Below are positions 35,399-42,936 of a DNA stretch of 64,000 bases, one piece after another. This DNA comes from Salinispira pacifica (GTDB taxonomy: Bacteria; Spirochaetota; Spirochaetia; DSM-27196; Salinispiraceae). The notes below the pieces were generated by a model. That model was not told where the DNA came from and did no database searches. It was given only the letters and a program-made list of their open reading frames with translations. Position 1 is the first letter of the stretch; each line of letters opens with the position of its first letter. The DNA is taken from assembly GCF_000507245.1 (NCBI RefSeq), contig NC_023035.1, positions 3,718,799 to 3,782,798 of the forward strand. The letters run 5' to 3'. Made by a program: the position numbers and the translations under genes.

Positions 35399-36997
35399 TC
35401 AGCGGAGAATCACCTTATATCCGTACACTTCTTCAAAAAGCCCCGCCTTGAGATTAAGGCCGTATCTTTCAATGGATAAATCCCCGCTGTGCTCCCCAGA
35501 GATAAACATATTGGTGTTATCTATTTCAACTTTCACATTCCGAAAATGCTGACCATGCCCCCGGTCCAGGGCATCCGCCACCCGGAGAATTGCCGCCAGT
35601 TTCATAACTGCCAGCCGATGCTGCCGGGGCAGCGTTCCGAATTCCAGATGGGATTTTACCGGCTTGGCTCCACGGTGATACCGGACCACATTTGAAATTA
35701 TCCGGATCTCCTCGGGGGAAAGACCGAAAATTTCAGAGTGAGCCACAATATACTGTCCATGTTTATGATGGCCGGACTGATTTATGAAATATCCAACATC
35801 GTGGAGCTGACTGGCAACCTCGAGATACAGCCGTTCTCTCAACCCCAATCCGTGCTCTTCACTGAGCTGATCATACAGCTGGAGACTTAACTCCTTGACC
35901 CGCTGGGCATGACGCTCATCAATATGGTACCGCCTGCCCAGGCTCAATGCCGAAGCAACCACCTGGCTGGCGAAATTTTTATCCAGAGCGGCGGTCTGCC
36001 CCATAACGTTTCTCAGGAGGATCCCCTCACGGATGCTCACATCCGGAACGATTATCTCCTGGGCGGAGGTTTCCTCCAGAAATATCTTGAAAATGAGAAG
36101 AGCAGGGAGCAGCCCTTCAGCTTCATTATAGGTAACCCCCAGGTCCCGGACGGTTTCCTCAACGCTTTTTTTCTGAACTGCATTCACAAAATCAAAAAAC
36201 CGGTCCCTCTTGATAATGGAATAATGCTCTCCCACGCTTTCTCCGCTGTTATAGCTGGCTATTCGGGCATCACCCCCAACCATAATGAAATACCTGATCC
36301 GTTTTAGATCACTATCTGTATGCAGGTTCGCAACATGAAGGCGGAATTGTTCACGGAGGAATTCTTCCATATTTTCCCCCGAATCCCAGCGGCTTTTCAG
36401 CTGCTGCTCAAGACGAAGGGTACCCACCTTGAGACTTTGGGCGGCCTGCATCTTGCCCCGATACATGATCATCAGTTCTGTTGATCCCCCGCCGACTTCC
36501 ATAATGATTGAATTGGATCGGGAAAATGACGCCCGGAAATTTTCCACCGCATGAAGAACGGCAATATACGTGAGATGATTTTCCTCTACACCGTCAATAA
36601 TCTGTACCTGAAAACCGGTTTTCGTCTGAATTCGGTCAACAAAGGTATCTCTGTTTCTGGCCTCTCTTACGGCGCTGGTTGCAACTACATAGGCGTCTTC
36701 CGGCTCAATGTTCCAGCTTTTCAGGAGTTCGGCGAACCCGGTCATAATCTGCACGGCCTGCATCATACTGGCGGCTTTAATGGTCTTGGTAATAAAAACA
36801 TCCCGGCCGAGACCTACAGGCCTGCTGGCCCGGTCCAGACGCTGGTAGCCGCCGCTTGCATCCAGCTCCAGAATGACCAGTCTGATGGCGGTTGAACCCA
36901 CATCAATTACTGCAACTACCGTGTCCCCGGATCCGTTATCCGGTGTATGTGCGGAATTATTTCCTTTGTTTGATCCTGCCCCGTTTTCCTTTCTCAT
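35399..36997 (-). CDS. Ppx/GppA phosphatase with C-terminal HD domain
   Basis: A 532-residue exopolyphosphatase/guanosine pentaphosphatase. The N-terminal ASKHA fold has AVIDVGSTAIRLVILEL, GLGRDVF, VVATSAVREARN and IIMEVGGGSTELMIM. The C-terminal third is an HD-type domain (ASQLHDVGYFINQSGHHKHG, HSEIFGLSPEEIRIISNVVRYHRG). It should shorten polyphosphate or hydrolyse pppGpp, opposing ppk1. ATGA overlap with the ROK gene upstream indicates coupling. A disordered Asn/Gly/Ser-rich start (residues 1-25) is noted. Confidence 0.92.
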   Translation of the reverse strand: MRKENGAGSNKGNNSAHTPDNGSGDTVVAVIDVGSTAIRLVILELDASGGYQRLDRASRPVGLGRDVFITKTIKAASMMQAVQIMTGFAELLKSWNIEPEDAYVVATSAVREARNRDTFVDRIQTKTGFQVQIIDGVEENHLTYIAVLHAVENFRASFSRSNSIIMEVGGGSTELMIMYRGKMQAAQSLKVGTLRLEQQLKSRWDSGENMEEFLREQFRLHVANLHTDSDLKRIRYFIMVGGDARIASYNSGESVGEHYSIIKRDRFFDFVNAVQKKSVEETVRDLGVTYNEAEGLLPALLIFKIFLEETSAQEIIVPDVSIREGILLRNVMGQTAALDKNFASQVVASALSLGRRYHIDERHAQRVKELSLQLYDQLSEEHGLGLRERLYLEVASQLHDVGYFINQSGHHKHGQYIVAHSEIFGLSPEEIRIISNVVRYHRGAKPVKSHLEFGTLPRQHRLAVMKLAAILRVADALDRGHGQHFRNVKVEIDNTNMFISGEHSGDLSIERYGLNLKAGLFEEVYGYKVILR

Positions 36998-37956
36998 GAA
37001 ACTCCAAATTCATCGTGAAGAAGCAGCGCCGCACCGGTAATCACCGTATCATCACCCAGTTCGGCTATTTTCACTTCCACATCTTTCAAGAGTACGGGCA
37101 TGGCATTGTCCCGCATCCCTTTTTCCGCTCTCTTCACAAAATCTTCGCCCAGTTTTTCTATCAGACCACCGCCCAGGATGATCATTTCAGGATTGAAAAT
37201 ATTCACATAATTGGCCATTCCTATGCCCAGAAAATCCGCCGCCCGATGTACAAGATCAATGGCGGCTTCTTCCCCGGCGTCCATGGCTTTTTTGATATGG
37301 CTGCTCTTGATTTTGGTAAAATCCGTACCCACCTTCTCCAGTATGCTGGGCGCTTTGCCGGTGGAAGCCAGCTGCACCAGATCCTTGGCCAGGGCCGTCT
37401 TGGAAGCCAGAGTCTCAAGGCATCCGTAGCGCCCGCATCCGCAGAGGCGGCCGTTGGACTGCACGATCATATGTCCCAGCTCGCCGGCTCCGCCGTTTGC
37501 TCCCCGATAGAGATGCCCGTTGAGAACCAGGCCGCCGCCGATCCCGGTGCCGGGATATATTCCGATAATGTGCCGCTTTCCCTTGCCGGCCCCCCGCTTG
37601 AATTCACCGTATATGCCCGCATTCACATCATTGTCAACCAGGGCGGGGACGCCCAGCGCATCATTCAGTTTATCCCGGAGAGGATAGTGCTCGAATCCGA
37701 TATTGGTGGCTGAAAGCACAACACCGTTTTTAAAATCCACCGCAGACGGAACCGCAACGGCAATTCCGTGAATGTCGTGATCATTGAGTGAATTTTTCTT
37801 TTTCAGTTCCTTTACGCTTTCCAGCATCAGCTTCAGAATCTCATCGCCCTCTGTGGTCTGGGGGGTTTTGGTCTTAACGCTGTCCAGGATATCCTGATCG
37901 TTGGAATACAAGGCTGTCAGCATCTTTGTGCCGCCAAGATCTATTGAAACAATCAT
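36994..37956 (-). CDS. ROK-family sugar kinase (glucokinase-like)
   Basis: A 320-residue ROK kinase. The ATP site IVSIDLGGTKMLTAL, the sugar site VDNDVNAGIYGEFKRGAGKG, GIYPGTGIGGGLVLNG, and the zinc motif GRLCGCGRYGCLETLAS are visible, so it is a kinase, not an NagC-type repressor (no helix-turn-helix). It is likely to phosphorylate glucose or a related sugar. The 4-base overlap with ppx and operon with ppk1 raise the possibility that polyphosphate is its donor. GGAGAGGAGAGGAA precedes the ATG. Confidence 0.88.
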   Translation of the reverse strand: MIVSIDLGGTKMLTALYSNDQDILDSVKTKTPQTTEGDEILKLMLESVKELKKKNSLNDHDIHGIAVAVPSAVDFKNGVVLSATNIGFEHYPLRDKLNDALGVPALVDNDVNAGIYGEFKRGAGKGKRHIIGIYPGTGIGGGLVLNGHLYRGANGGAGELGHMIVQSNGRLCGCGRYGCLETLASKTALAKDLVQLASTGKAPSILEKVGTDFTKIKSSHIKKAMDAGEEAAIDLVHRAADFLGIGMANYVNIFNPEMIILGGGLIEKLGEDFVKRAEKGMRDNAMPVLLKDVEVKIAELGDDTVITGAALLLHDEFGVS

Positions 37957-37978
37957 TTTCCTCTCCTCTCCGGTCATT

Positions 37979-37994
37979 ATACAAAATCTTGTAT
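37979..37994. promoter_or_regulatory. Palindrome between rok and the NadR-like gene
   Basis: A perfect inverted repeat ATACAA-AATC-TTGTAT (16 bases) lies in the 73-base divergent intergenic region, followed by a second dyad TTGTG-7-CACAA at 37998-38014. Both look like operators. The second is one base short of the classic Rex site spacing. Which protein binds them is unknown. Confidence 0.45.
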
Positions 37995-38029
37995 TGATTG
38001 TGACAGAAACACAAGGGTATTCTTAGGGT

Positions 38030-38983
38030 ATGAAAAAAATTCAGCGGGGCGTAATTATCGGACGCTTCAACCCACCTCACAACGGTCATAAATATCTCAT
38101 AGATTTTGCATCATCATTTGTAGATGAGCTGTATATCTTTGTGTGCACACTCTCCCGGGATGAAATCCCCGGGGATCTCAGGTTTCAATGGATGAAAGAG
38201 CTCTATCCTGATGCCCACAATATTCATATCACCGAAGAAAACCCCGATGCAAACCGGAAACAACCCAATGCCCATAAAATCTGGGCTGATGCAGTACAAC
38301 GCCATATGGAACATGCAGGAGCCGGAGAAGGTGCGGACTATCTATTCGCATCAGAAGAGTACGGCTGGAACCTGGCCGGGGAACTTGGAGCCGAATTTAT
38401 TCCTGTGGATCCGAACAGAGACCAGCTTCCGGTATCAGGCTCGGACATCCGGAATCATCCCCTGAATTACTGGGATTTCCTGCCCGAGACCGTACGCCCC
38501 TATTTCATAAAGCGTATCGGAATTCTTGCAGGAAAGGAGAGTGAGGCTCTTGCCCGCCAGGTGGCCGGAAGGACCGGCAGCTTGTACGCTCCTTCTTACC
38601 GGCGGTACTATAATGAAATTCTTCGAAGTCATAACAAGCACACCACCATTCACGAAACCCCGGAAGAAACCATTCATCACGCCCAGCGGGCAATGGAACA
38701 GGCTTTGAGCAGACAGGCCCGGCGCTTTCTTTTCCTCAGCTGCTCGGGAAATCCGGAGGATCTCAGGTCGGAAATTGCTGCACGACGGTTCGACCGGCTG
38801 GTGGTTGTGGAGTCCCTCATGGACTCACGGGAACGGGAAGATGTACTGGAGGTTATTCAGTCGGACAGTGAGATATCTTCCCGAACTTCATTTTTTCATT
38901 TCTCAGCCAAATTAAGTGATACAATACATTCAGATTTACTGGATGCGTTCCATATAAGCGGTCCGGCGGCACCCGCTGACTGA
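38030..38983 (+). CDS. NadR-like adenylyltransferase with degenerate kinase domain
   Basis: A 317-residue protein. The N-terminal HIGH-type nucleotidyltransferase has GRFNPPHNGHKYLI (residues 11-24) and VSGSDIRNHPLNYWDFLP (about 135-152), as in NadR nicotinamide-nucleotide adenylyltransferases. The C-terminal half matches the position and end of the NadR ribosylnicotinamide kinase domain, but its P-loop (normally G-x4-G-K-S/T) reads IGILAGKESE, without the second Gly and Ser/Thr. So NMN adenylyltransferase activity is plausible but kinase activity is unlikely. Divergent from the ROK gene. No good Shine-Dalgarno precedes the start. Confidence 0.75.
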   Translation: MKKIQRGVIIGRFNPPHNGHKYLIDFASSFVDELYIFVCTLSRDEIPGDLRFQWMKELYPDAHNIHITEENPDANRKQPNAHKIWADAVQRHMEHAGAGEGADYLFASEEYGWNLAGELGAEFIPVDPNRDQLPVSGSDIRNHPLNYWDFLPETVRPYFIKRIGILAGKESEALARQVAGRTGSLYAPSYRRYYNEILRSHNKHTTIHETPEETIHHAQRAMEQALSRQARRFLFLSCSGNPEDLRSEIAARRFDRLVVVESLMDSREREDVLEVIQSDSEISSRTSFFHFSAKLSDTIHSDLLDAFHISGPAAPAD

Positions 38984-39027
38984 CTGCAAAAAGAATTGAA
39001 CTGTTACATCTATTCTGGAGGATACAC

Positions 39028-39504
39028 ATGGATTTCATGGCAATTATTTGGGCTATCATCGGATTTTTCATGATTATTGCAGAGTTCTTTGTTCCCGGAC
39101 TGGTGATCATATTTTTTGGTACAGGCGCCCTTCTCACGGCTCTCCTGACGGCTCTTATTCCCGGAATTACCGGATCTTTGCTTCCCCAGGTCCTGATTTG
39201 GCTGGGATTCTCTACTCTTTCTCTTATAAGCCTACGAAAATATTTCAAGAAGATTTTTCGGGGCAAACAGATTACCTCAAGGGATCATGAATACGATGAC
39301 GGCGGAAGAACCGTTGAAGTACTGGAAACCATCGGTCCGGAAACCGCAGGAAGAATTCGGTACAAGGGTACCAGCTGGGCAGCTCTCAGCTTCGATAAAA
39401 CCTATCAGCCCGGTGACAAGGTTTGGATACTGAAGCAGGAAGGCATGACCTACTATGTGGGCGATCCGCTTCTGCCTGAGGATGATGATGCGGGAGATAT
39501 CTGA
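39028..39504 (+). CDS. NfeD-family membrane protein
   Basis: A 158-residue protein of the short NfeD type: two to three N-terminal membrane helices (about 5-70, with the family-like IIAEFFVPGLVIIFFGTGALLT) and a C-terminal OB-fold (about 95-150: VEVLETIGPETAGRIRYKG, AALSFDKTYQPGDKV). NfeD proteins bind SPFH/flotillin-like proteins, which are encoded downstream (39626 and 40561). It should help form membrane microdomains. CTGGAGG precedes the start. Confidence 0.9.
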   Translation: MDFMAIIWAIIGFFMIIAEFFVPGLVIIFFGTGALLTALLTALIPGITGSLLPQVLIWLGFSTLSLISLRKYFKKIFRGKQITSRDHEYDDGGRTVEVLETIGPETAGRIRYKGTSWAALSFDKTYQPGDKVWILKQEGMTYYVGDPLLPEDDDAGDI

Positions 39505-39511
39505 GATATTT

Positions 39512-39540
39512 TTGAATATTTACAGAATCCGCCGTGTATA
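39512..39540 (+). promoter_or_regulatory. Possible internal promoter for the SPFH pair
   Basis: TTGAAT (39512-39517), a 17-base spacer and TGTATA (39535-39540) lie in the nfeD-SPFH gap. It would allow the two SPFH genes to be expressed without nfeD. Confidence 0.4.
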
Positions 39541-39575
39541 TACAGATGTCTGACGTGTATTCTATAAGTGATAAT

Positions 39576-39602
39576 CCGTATCATCCCCCAAAGATGATAC
39601 GG
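39576..39602 (+). terminator. 10-bp hairpin before the first SPFH gene
   Basis: A perfect stem CCGTATCATC / GATGATACGG with a 7-base loop, followed by GTTTAAAA. It lies after nfeD and 24 bases before the SPFH start. It may be a partial terminator or attenuator, or it may protect the downstream message. Confidence 0.45.
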
Positions 39603-39625
39603 GTTTAAAAGGGTTAGGAGGTAAT

Positions 39626-40564
39626 ATGGATTTTTTCAGCGGACTGCTGATCAGCGGCGGTCTTGCAGCCCTGGTGGTCATTGTATTTTTCAAGCTCCTG
39701 CGGATCGTTCCTGAGCAGCAGGCATGGGTCATAGAGTTTTTCGGTAAGTTTCAGAAAACTCTTGGACCCGGTTTTCACATGGTTCTCCCGGGAATTCAGC
39801 GGGTGGTGGATAAACACGAACTGAAAGAGGAGGTAATCGACGTACCTCCTCAAATATGTATTACCCGGGATAACGTACAGGTTACCGTGGACGGGATTCT
39901 GTATCTTAAGGTGATGGATCCGGAAAAAGCCAGCTACGGTATTGATAATTACCGCTATGCGGCAGCCCAGCTCGCCCAGTCCAATATGCGCAGCGAAATC
40001 GGGAAGCTGGAACTTGACCGCACGTTTTCCGAACGGGAGATTATGAATAATGCAATTGTGAAAGCTGTTGATGAGGCTTCGGATCCATGGGGCATAAAAG
40101 TAACCAGGTATGAAATCAAGGATATCACCCCTGAAAACCCCATAATTGATGCAATGGAAGCCCAGGTGAGAGCTGAACGGGAAAAACGGGCGGAGATCCT
40201 GGAATCCGAAGGGGTAAAACAGAGCCGGATCAATGTCTCCCAGGGTGACAAGAGTGAATCCATCAATAAATCCCAAGGTGACAGGCAGAAGAAGATCAAT
40301 GAAGCCCAGGGAAGGGCAGAGGCAATTACCATTGTTGCCGATGCAACTGCACAGGGTCTTCAGGAGATCGCCAAAGCCATAAAAGAACCTAACGGCGAGA
40401 AAGCGGTTAATTTGCGGCTCACCAACCAGTTTGTCCAGCAGCTCGAGGAGATCCTCAGCGATGCCCATGTATCGGTAATGCCCCATGACCTGGCCCAGAT
40501 ACAGTCGGTTATTTCCAGCGTTCTGCCCGGTAAGTCCGGAGGATCCCAGGGAGGTGCAGCATGA
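39626..40564 (+). CDS. SPFH/band-7 (stomatin-like) protein A
   Basis: A 312-residue membrane-anchored protein with an N-terminal hydrophobic helix (about 5-28) and the SPFH domain: VPEQQAWVIEFFGKF, PGFHMVLPGIQRV, DGILYLKVMDPEKASYGI and TRYEIKDITPE. A coiled-coil tail with QGDKSESINKSQGDRQKKIN and EAQGRAEAI follows. Such proteins oligomerise into membrane scaffolds. A TTAGGAGG lies before the start. It overlaps the next SPFH gene by 4 bases (ATGA) and resembles it closely, so the pair arose by duplication and may form a mixed complex. Confidence 0.92.
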   Translation: MDFFSGLLISGGLAALVVIVFFKLLRIVPEQQAWVIEFFGKFQKTLGPGFHMVLPGIQRVVDKHELKEEVIDVPPQICITRDNVQVTVDGILYLKVMDPEKASYGIDNYRYAAAQLAQSNMRSEIGKLELDRTFSEREIMNNAIVKAVDEASDPWGIKVTRYEIKDITPENPIIDAMEAQVRAEREKRAEILESEGVKQSRINVSQGDKSESINKSQGDRQKKINEAQGRAEAITIVADATAQGLQEIAKAIKEPNGEKAVNLRLTNQFVQQLEEILSDAHVSVMPHDLAQIQSVISSVLPGKSGGSQGGAA

Positions 40565-41496
40565 GCGGTATGTTTCTCATAAATATTTTATTGGCCGGTT
40601 TCGGTCTTACTATTGTTATTTCGGTTATCCGAAGCATCCAGATCATTCCCTCCAAAACAGTACGGGTCGTTGAGAGACTGGGAAAATACAGCACAACCAT
40701 GGAGGCAGGGCTTCATCTGCTTATCCCCTTCATAGACAAGGTTCGCTACCAGCACTCTCTGAAGGAACAGGCGCTTGATGTACCCAGTCAAAGCTGTTTT
40801 ACGCTGGATAATGTGAAGATCCAGGTAGACGGTGTGCTCTACTTTCAGGTGATGGATCCCAAGAAGGCAAGTTACGGAATCACCAACTACCGCCTGGCGA
40901 CCATCTATCTGGCCCAGACCACCATGCGTTCGGTTATCGGAAAACTGGATCTTGATAAAACTTTTGAAGAGCGGGAGCAGATCAATGCCGCCATTCTGAA
41001 AGAGGTTGATGAGGCTACCGATCCCTGGGGAGTAAAAGTCACCCGGTATGAAATTAAGGACATTACCGTTCCGCCGGACATTCTCCAGGCCATGGAAGTT
41101 CAGATGCGGGCTGACCGGGACCGACGGGCGGTAATTGCCCGGTCCGAAGGCGAACGGGATTCCAAGGTGAACCACAGTCTGGGTGAAATGGAAGAAAATA
41201 TTAACCGTTCCGAGGGGATCAAAGAGCAGCTGATCAATGAAGCACAGGGACGGGCGTCGGAAATCCTTGCTATCGCAAAAGCCAGCGCCAACAGTATCCG
41301 TACATTGGCCAAGGCGATCTCCGTGGAGGGTGGTGATGATGCACTCAATCTGCAGATAATGGAAGGCTACCTTCAATCAATGAAATCTCTGGCAAAAAAA
41401 GACACTCAGGTGGTATTGCCGGTGGATTTAACCCAAATTGATGAAACCCTGGAAAAACTGAAGAAAATCAGTATCACATCAGGAAAGGAATCCTGA
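40561..41496 (+). CDS. SPFH/band-7 (stomatin-like) protein B
   Basis: A 311-residue paralogue of the preceding protein: N-terminal helix (about 5-25), KTVRVVERLGKYSTTMEAGL, DGVLYFQVMDPKKASYGITN, TRYEIKDITVPPDILQAMEVQ, then a coiled-coil end with LGEMEENINRSEGIKEQLI. It is translationally coupled to protein A by ATGA overlap. It ends 28 bases before a strong terminator. The nfeD-SPFH-SPFH order is a known arrangement; a role in membrane organisation or stress is inferred from the family. Confidence 0.92.
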   Translation: MSGMFLINILLAGFGLTIVISVIRSIQIIPSKTVRVVERLGKYSTTMEAGLHLLIPFIDKVRYQHSLKEQALDVPSQSCFTLDNVKIQVDGVLYFQVMDPKKASYGITNYRLATIYLAQTTMRSVIGKLDLDKTFEEREQINAAILKEVDEATDPWGVKVTRYEIKDITVPPDILQAMEVQMRADRDRRAVIARSEGERDSKVNHSLGEMEENINRSEGIKEQLINEAQGRASEILAIAKASANSIRTLAKAISVEGGDDALNLQIMEGYLQSMKSLAKKDTQVVLPVDLTQIDETLEKLKKISITSGKES

Positions 41497-41524
41497 ACCC
41501 GTTTTTAACGACGCGTTAATACAA

Positions 41525-41561
41525 ACGGCCGACCGGGAATTTCCGGTCGGCCGTTTTTTTT
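41525..41561 (+). terminator. Rho-independent terminator after the SPFH operon
   Basis: A perfect 12-bp stem, ACGGCCGACCGG / CCGGTCGGCCGT, with a 6-base loop, followed by eight T. This is the best terminator in the window. Confidence 0.95.
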
Positions 41562-41658
41562 CAGCCTGGACTGTATAACCTTTTGATGGTTGGACTATTT
41601 GATTGCCGGCCCGGCATGTTCCCGGGTTATCAAGACCGGCAGTAGGATCCGGCGAAGA

Positions 41659-42936
41659 TCAGGGTACGATGCGCTTCCTGTCCCTGGGAAACAGACTGGC
41701 TTCCTTTACATTGGACAGACCGAGTATCTTCTGAGTAATCCGTTCCAGTCCGATGGCGAATCCGCCATGGGGGGGACAGCCGTACTTGAAAATATCAATA
41801 TAGCCGCCCAGTCCCTCCTCGGTCATACCGAATTTGGGCAGGGTTTCTTTCATCATTTCGTACTCATTGATCCGGCGGCCGCCGGTGGTAATTTCAAGTC
41901 CCCGGAAAATCAGGTCAAAACTTCTGGTCTTCAACCCGTCGGGGTATGTGTAGAACGGTCTCTTTTTTCTGGGGAACACAGTGATAAATACCGCAGGTAC
42001 TGAATGCTCCTCCTGGGCCCATTCACAGATCAGCCGTTCACCCTCGGGGTTTATTTCGAAGACCTTCTTCCCTCCCCTCATGGAGATAATCTTTTTGGCC
42101 TCGTCATGGGTGATCCGGGGAATATTATTTACCGCCTCATCATCAGGAACCGTTGCTCCGTATTTTTCGAGAATGGCAGCTTCGTTTTCCCGTATCCCCC
42201 GGAAAATCGCTTTGAGAATTTCCGATTCAATATCCATGAGATCATGCTCATCCTCAATAAAGGCAAGCTCCACATCAAGGGAAACATATTCGTTCAAGTG
42301 CCTGGGGGTATCATGCTTTTCAGCCCGGTAGGCCGCCCCCACCTCAAAAACCCGTTCAAGACCGCTGGCAACCATTGCCTGTTTGTAGAACTGGGGACTT
42401 TGTGCCAGATACACCGAGGTATCGAAATATGCCACCTCAAAGAGTCCCGTGCCCCCTTCGGTGCCGGAACCGATCAGCTTGCTGGTTTTTATCTCGGTAA
42501 AATCCTGACTCCGCATGTATTCCTGAAAGTACCTGATCACGGAACTCTGCAGACGGAAAATATCCAGAATCTTGGGGTTGCGGATGCTGATCATTCTGTT
42601 ATCCAGAACAGATTCGATACCGGTATTGTCCGCATCCTGGTTAATCTGAAAAGGCAGATCCGGGGCTGCGGGCGCCAGAACACTGCTCTCACCGGCCTGA
42701 ACCTCGAATCCACCCGGAGCCTTGGGGTTTGCCCCGACTGTTCCGGTAACCTGAATAACCGATTCCAGGCTGTACTCGACTTTTCCTTCGTATACCAGCT
42801 GGAGAATTCCGCTTCGATCCCTGAGGAGTACAAAACTGATTGCTCCCAATTCCCGGATTCTGTGTACCCATCCGGATACTGTCACTTCCCTGCCTTCAAA
42901 TTCCGGAAGTTCCCGTGCAAGTGTACGTTTCATCAT
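41659..42936 (-). CDS. aspS: Archaeal-type (non-discriminating) aspartyl-tRNA synthetase
   Basis: A 425-residue class IIb synthetase of the archaeal/eukaryotic form: no bacterial GAD insertion. Anticodon-binding OB fold (VTVSGWVHRIRELGAISFVLLRD), then motif 2 (VFEVGAAYRAEKHDTPRHLNE, shown in part) and motif 3 (GCPPHGGFAIGLERI). In archaeal AspRS, Trp at the GWV-W position with Lys near residue 85 goes with strict recognition; His here (GWVH) goes with relaxed recognition of tRNA-Asn. With gatC-gatA-gatB upstream, it should make Asp-tRNA-Asn for amidation, as well as Asp-tRNA-Asp. It overlaps gatB by 4 bases. Confidence 0.88.
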   Translation of the reverse strand: MMKRTLARELPEFEGREVTVSGWVHRIRELGAISFVLLRDRSGILQLVYEGKVEYSLESVIQVTGTVGANPKAPGGFEVQAGESSVLAPAAPDLPFQINQDADNTGIESVLDNRMISIRNPKILDIFRLQSSVIRYFQEYMRSQDFTEIKTSKLIGSGTEGGTGLFEVAYFDTSVYLAQSPQFYKQAMVASGLERVFEVGAAYRAEKHDTPRHLNEYVSLDVELAFIEDEHDLMDIESEILKAIFRGIRENEAAILEKYGATVPDDEAVNNIPRITHDEAKKIISMRGGKKVFEINPEGERLICEWAQEEHSVPAVFITVFPRKKRPFYTYPDGLKTRSFDLIFRGLEITTGGRRINEYEMMKETLPKFGMTEEGLGGYIDIFKYGCPPHGGFAIGLERITQKILGLSNVKEASLFPRDRKRIVP

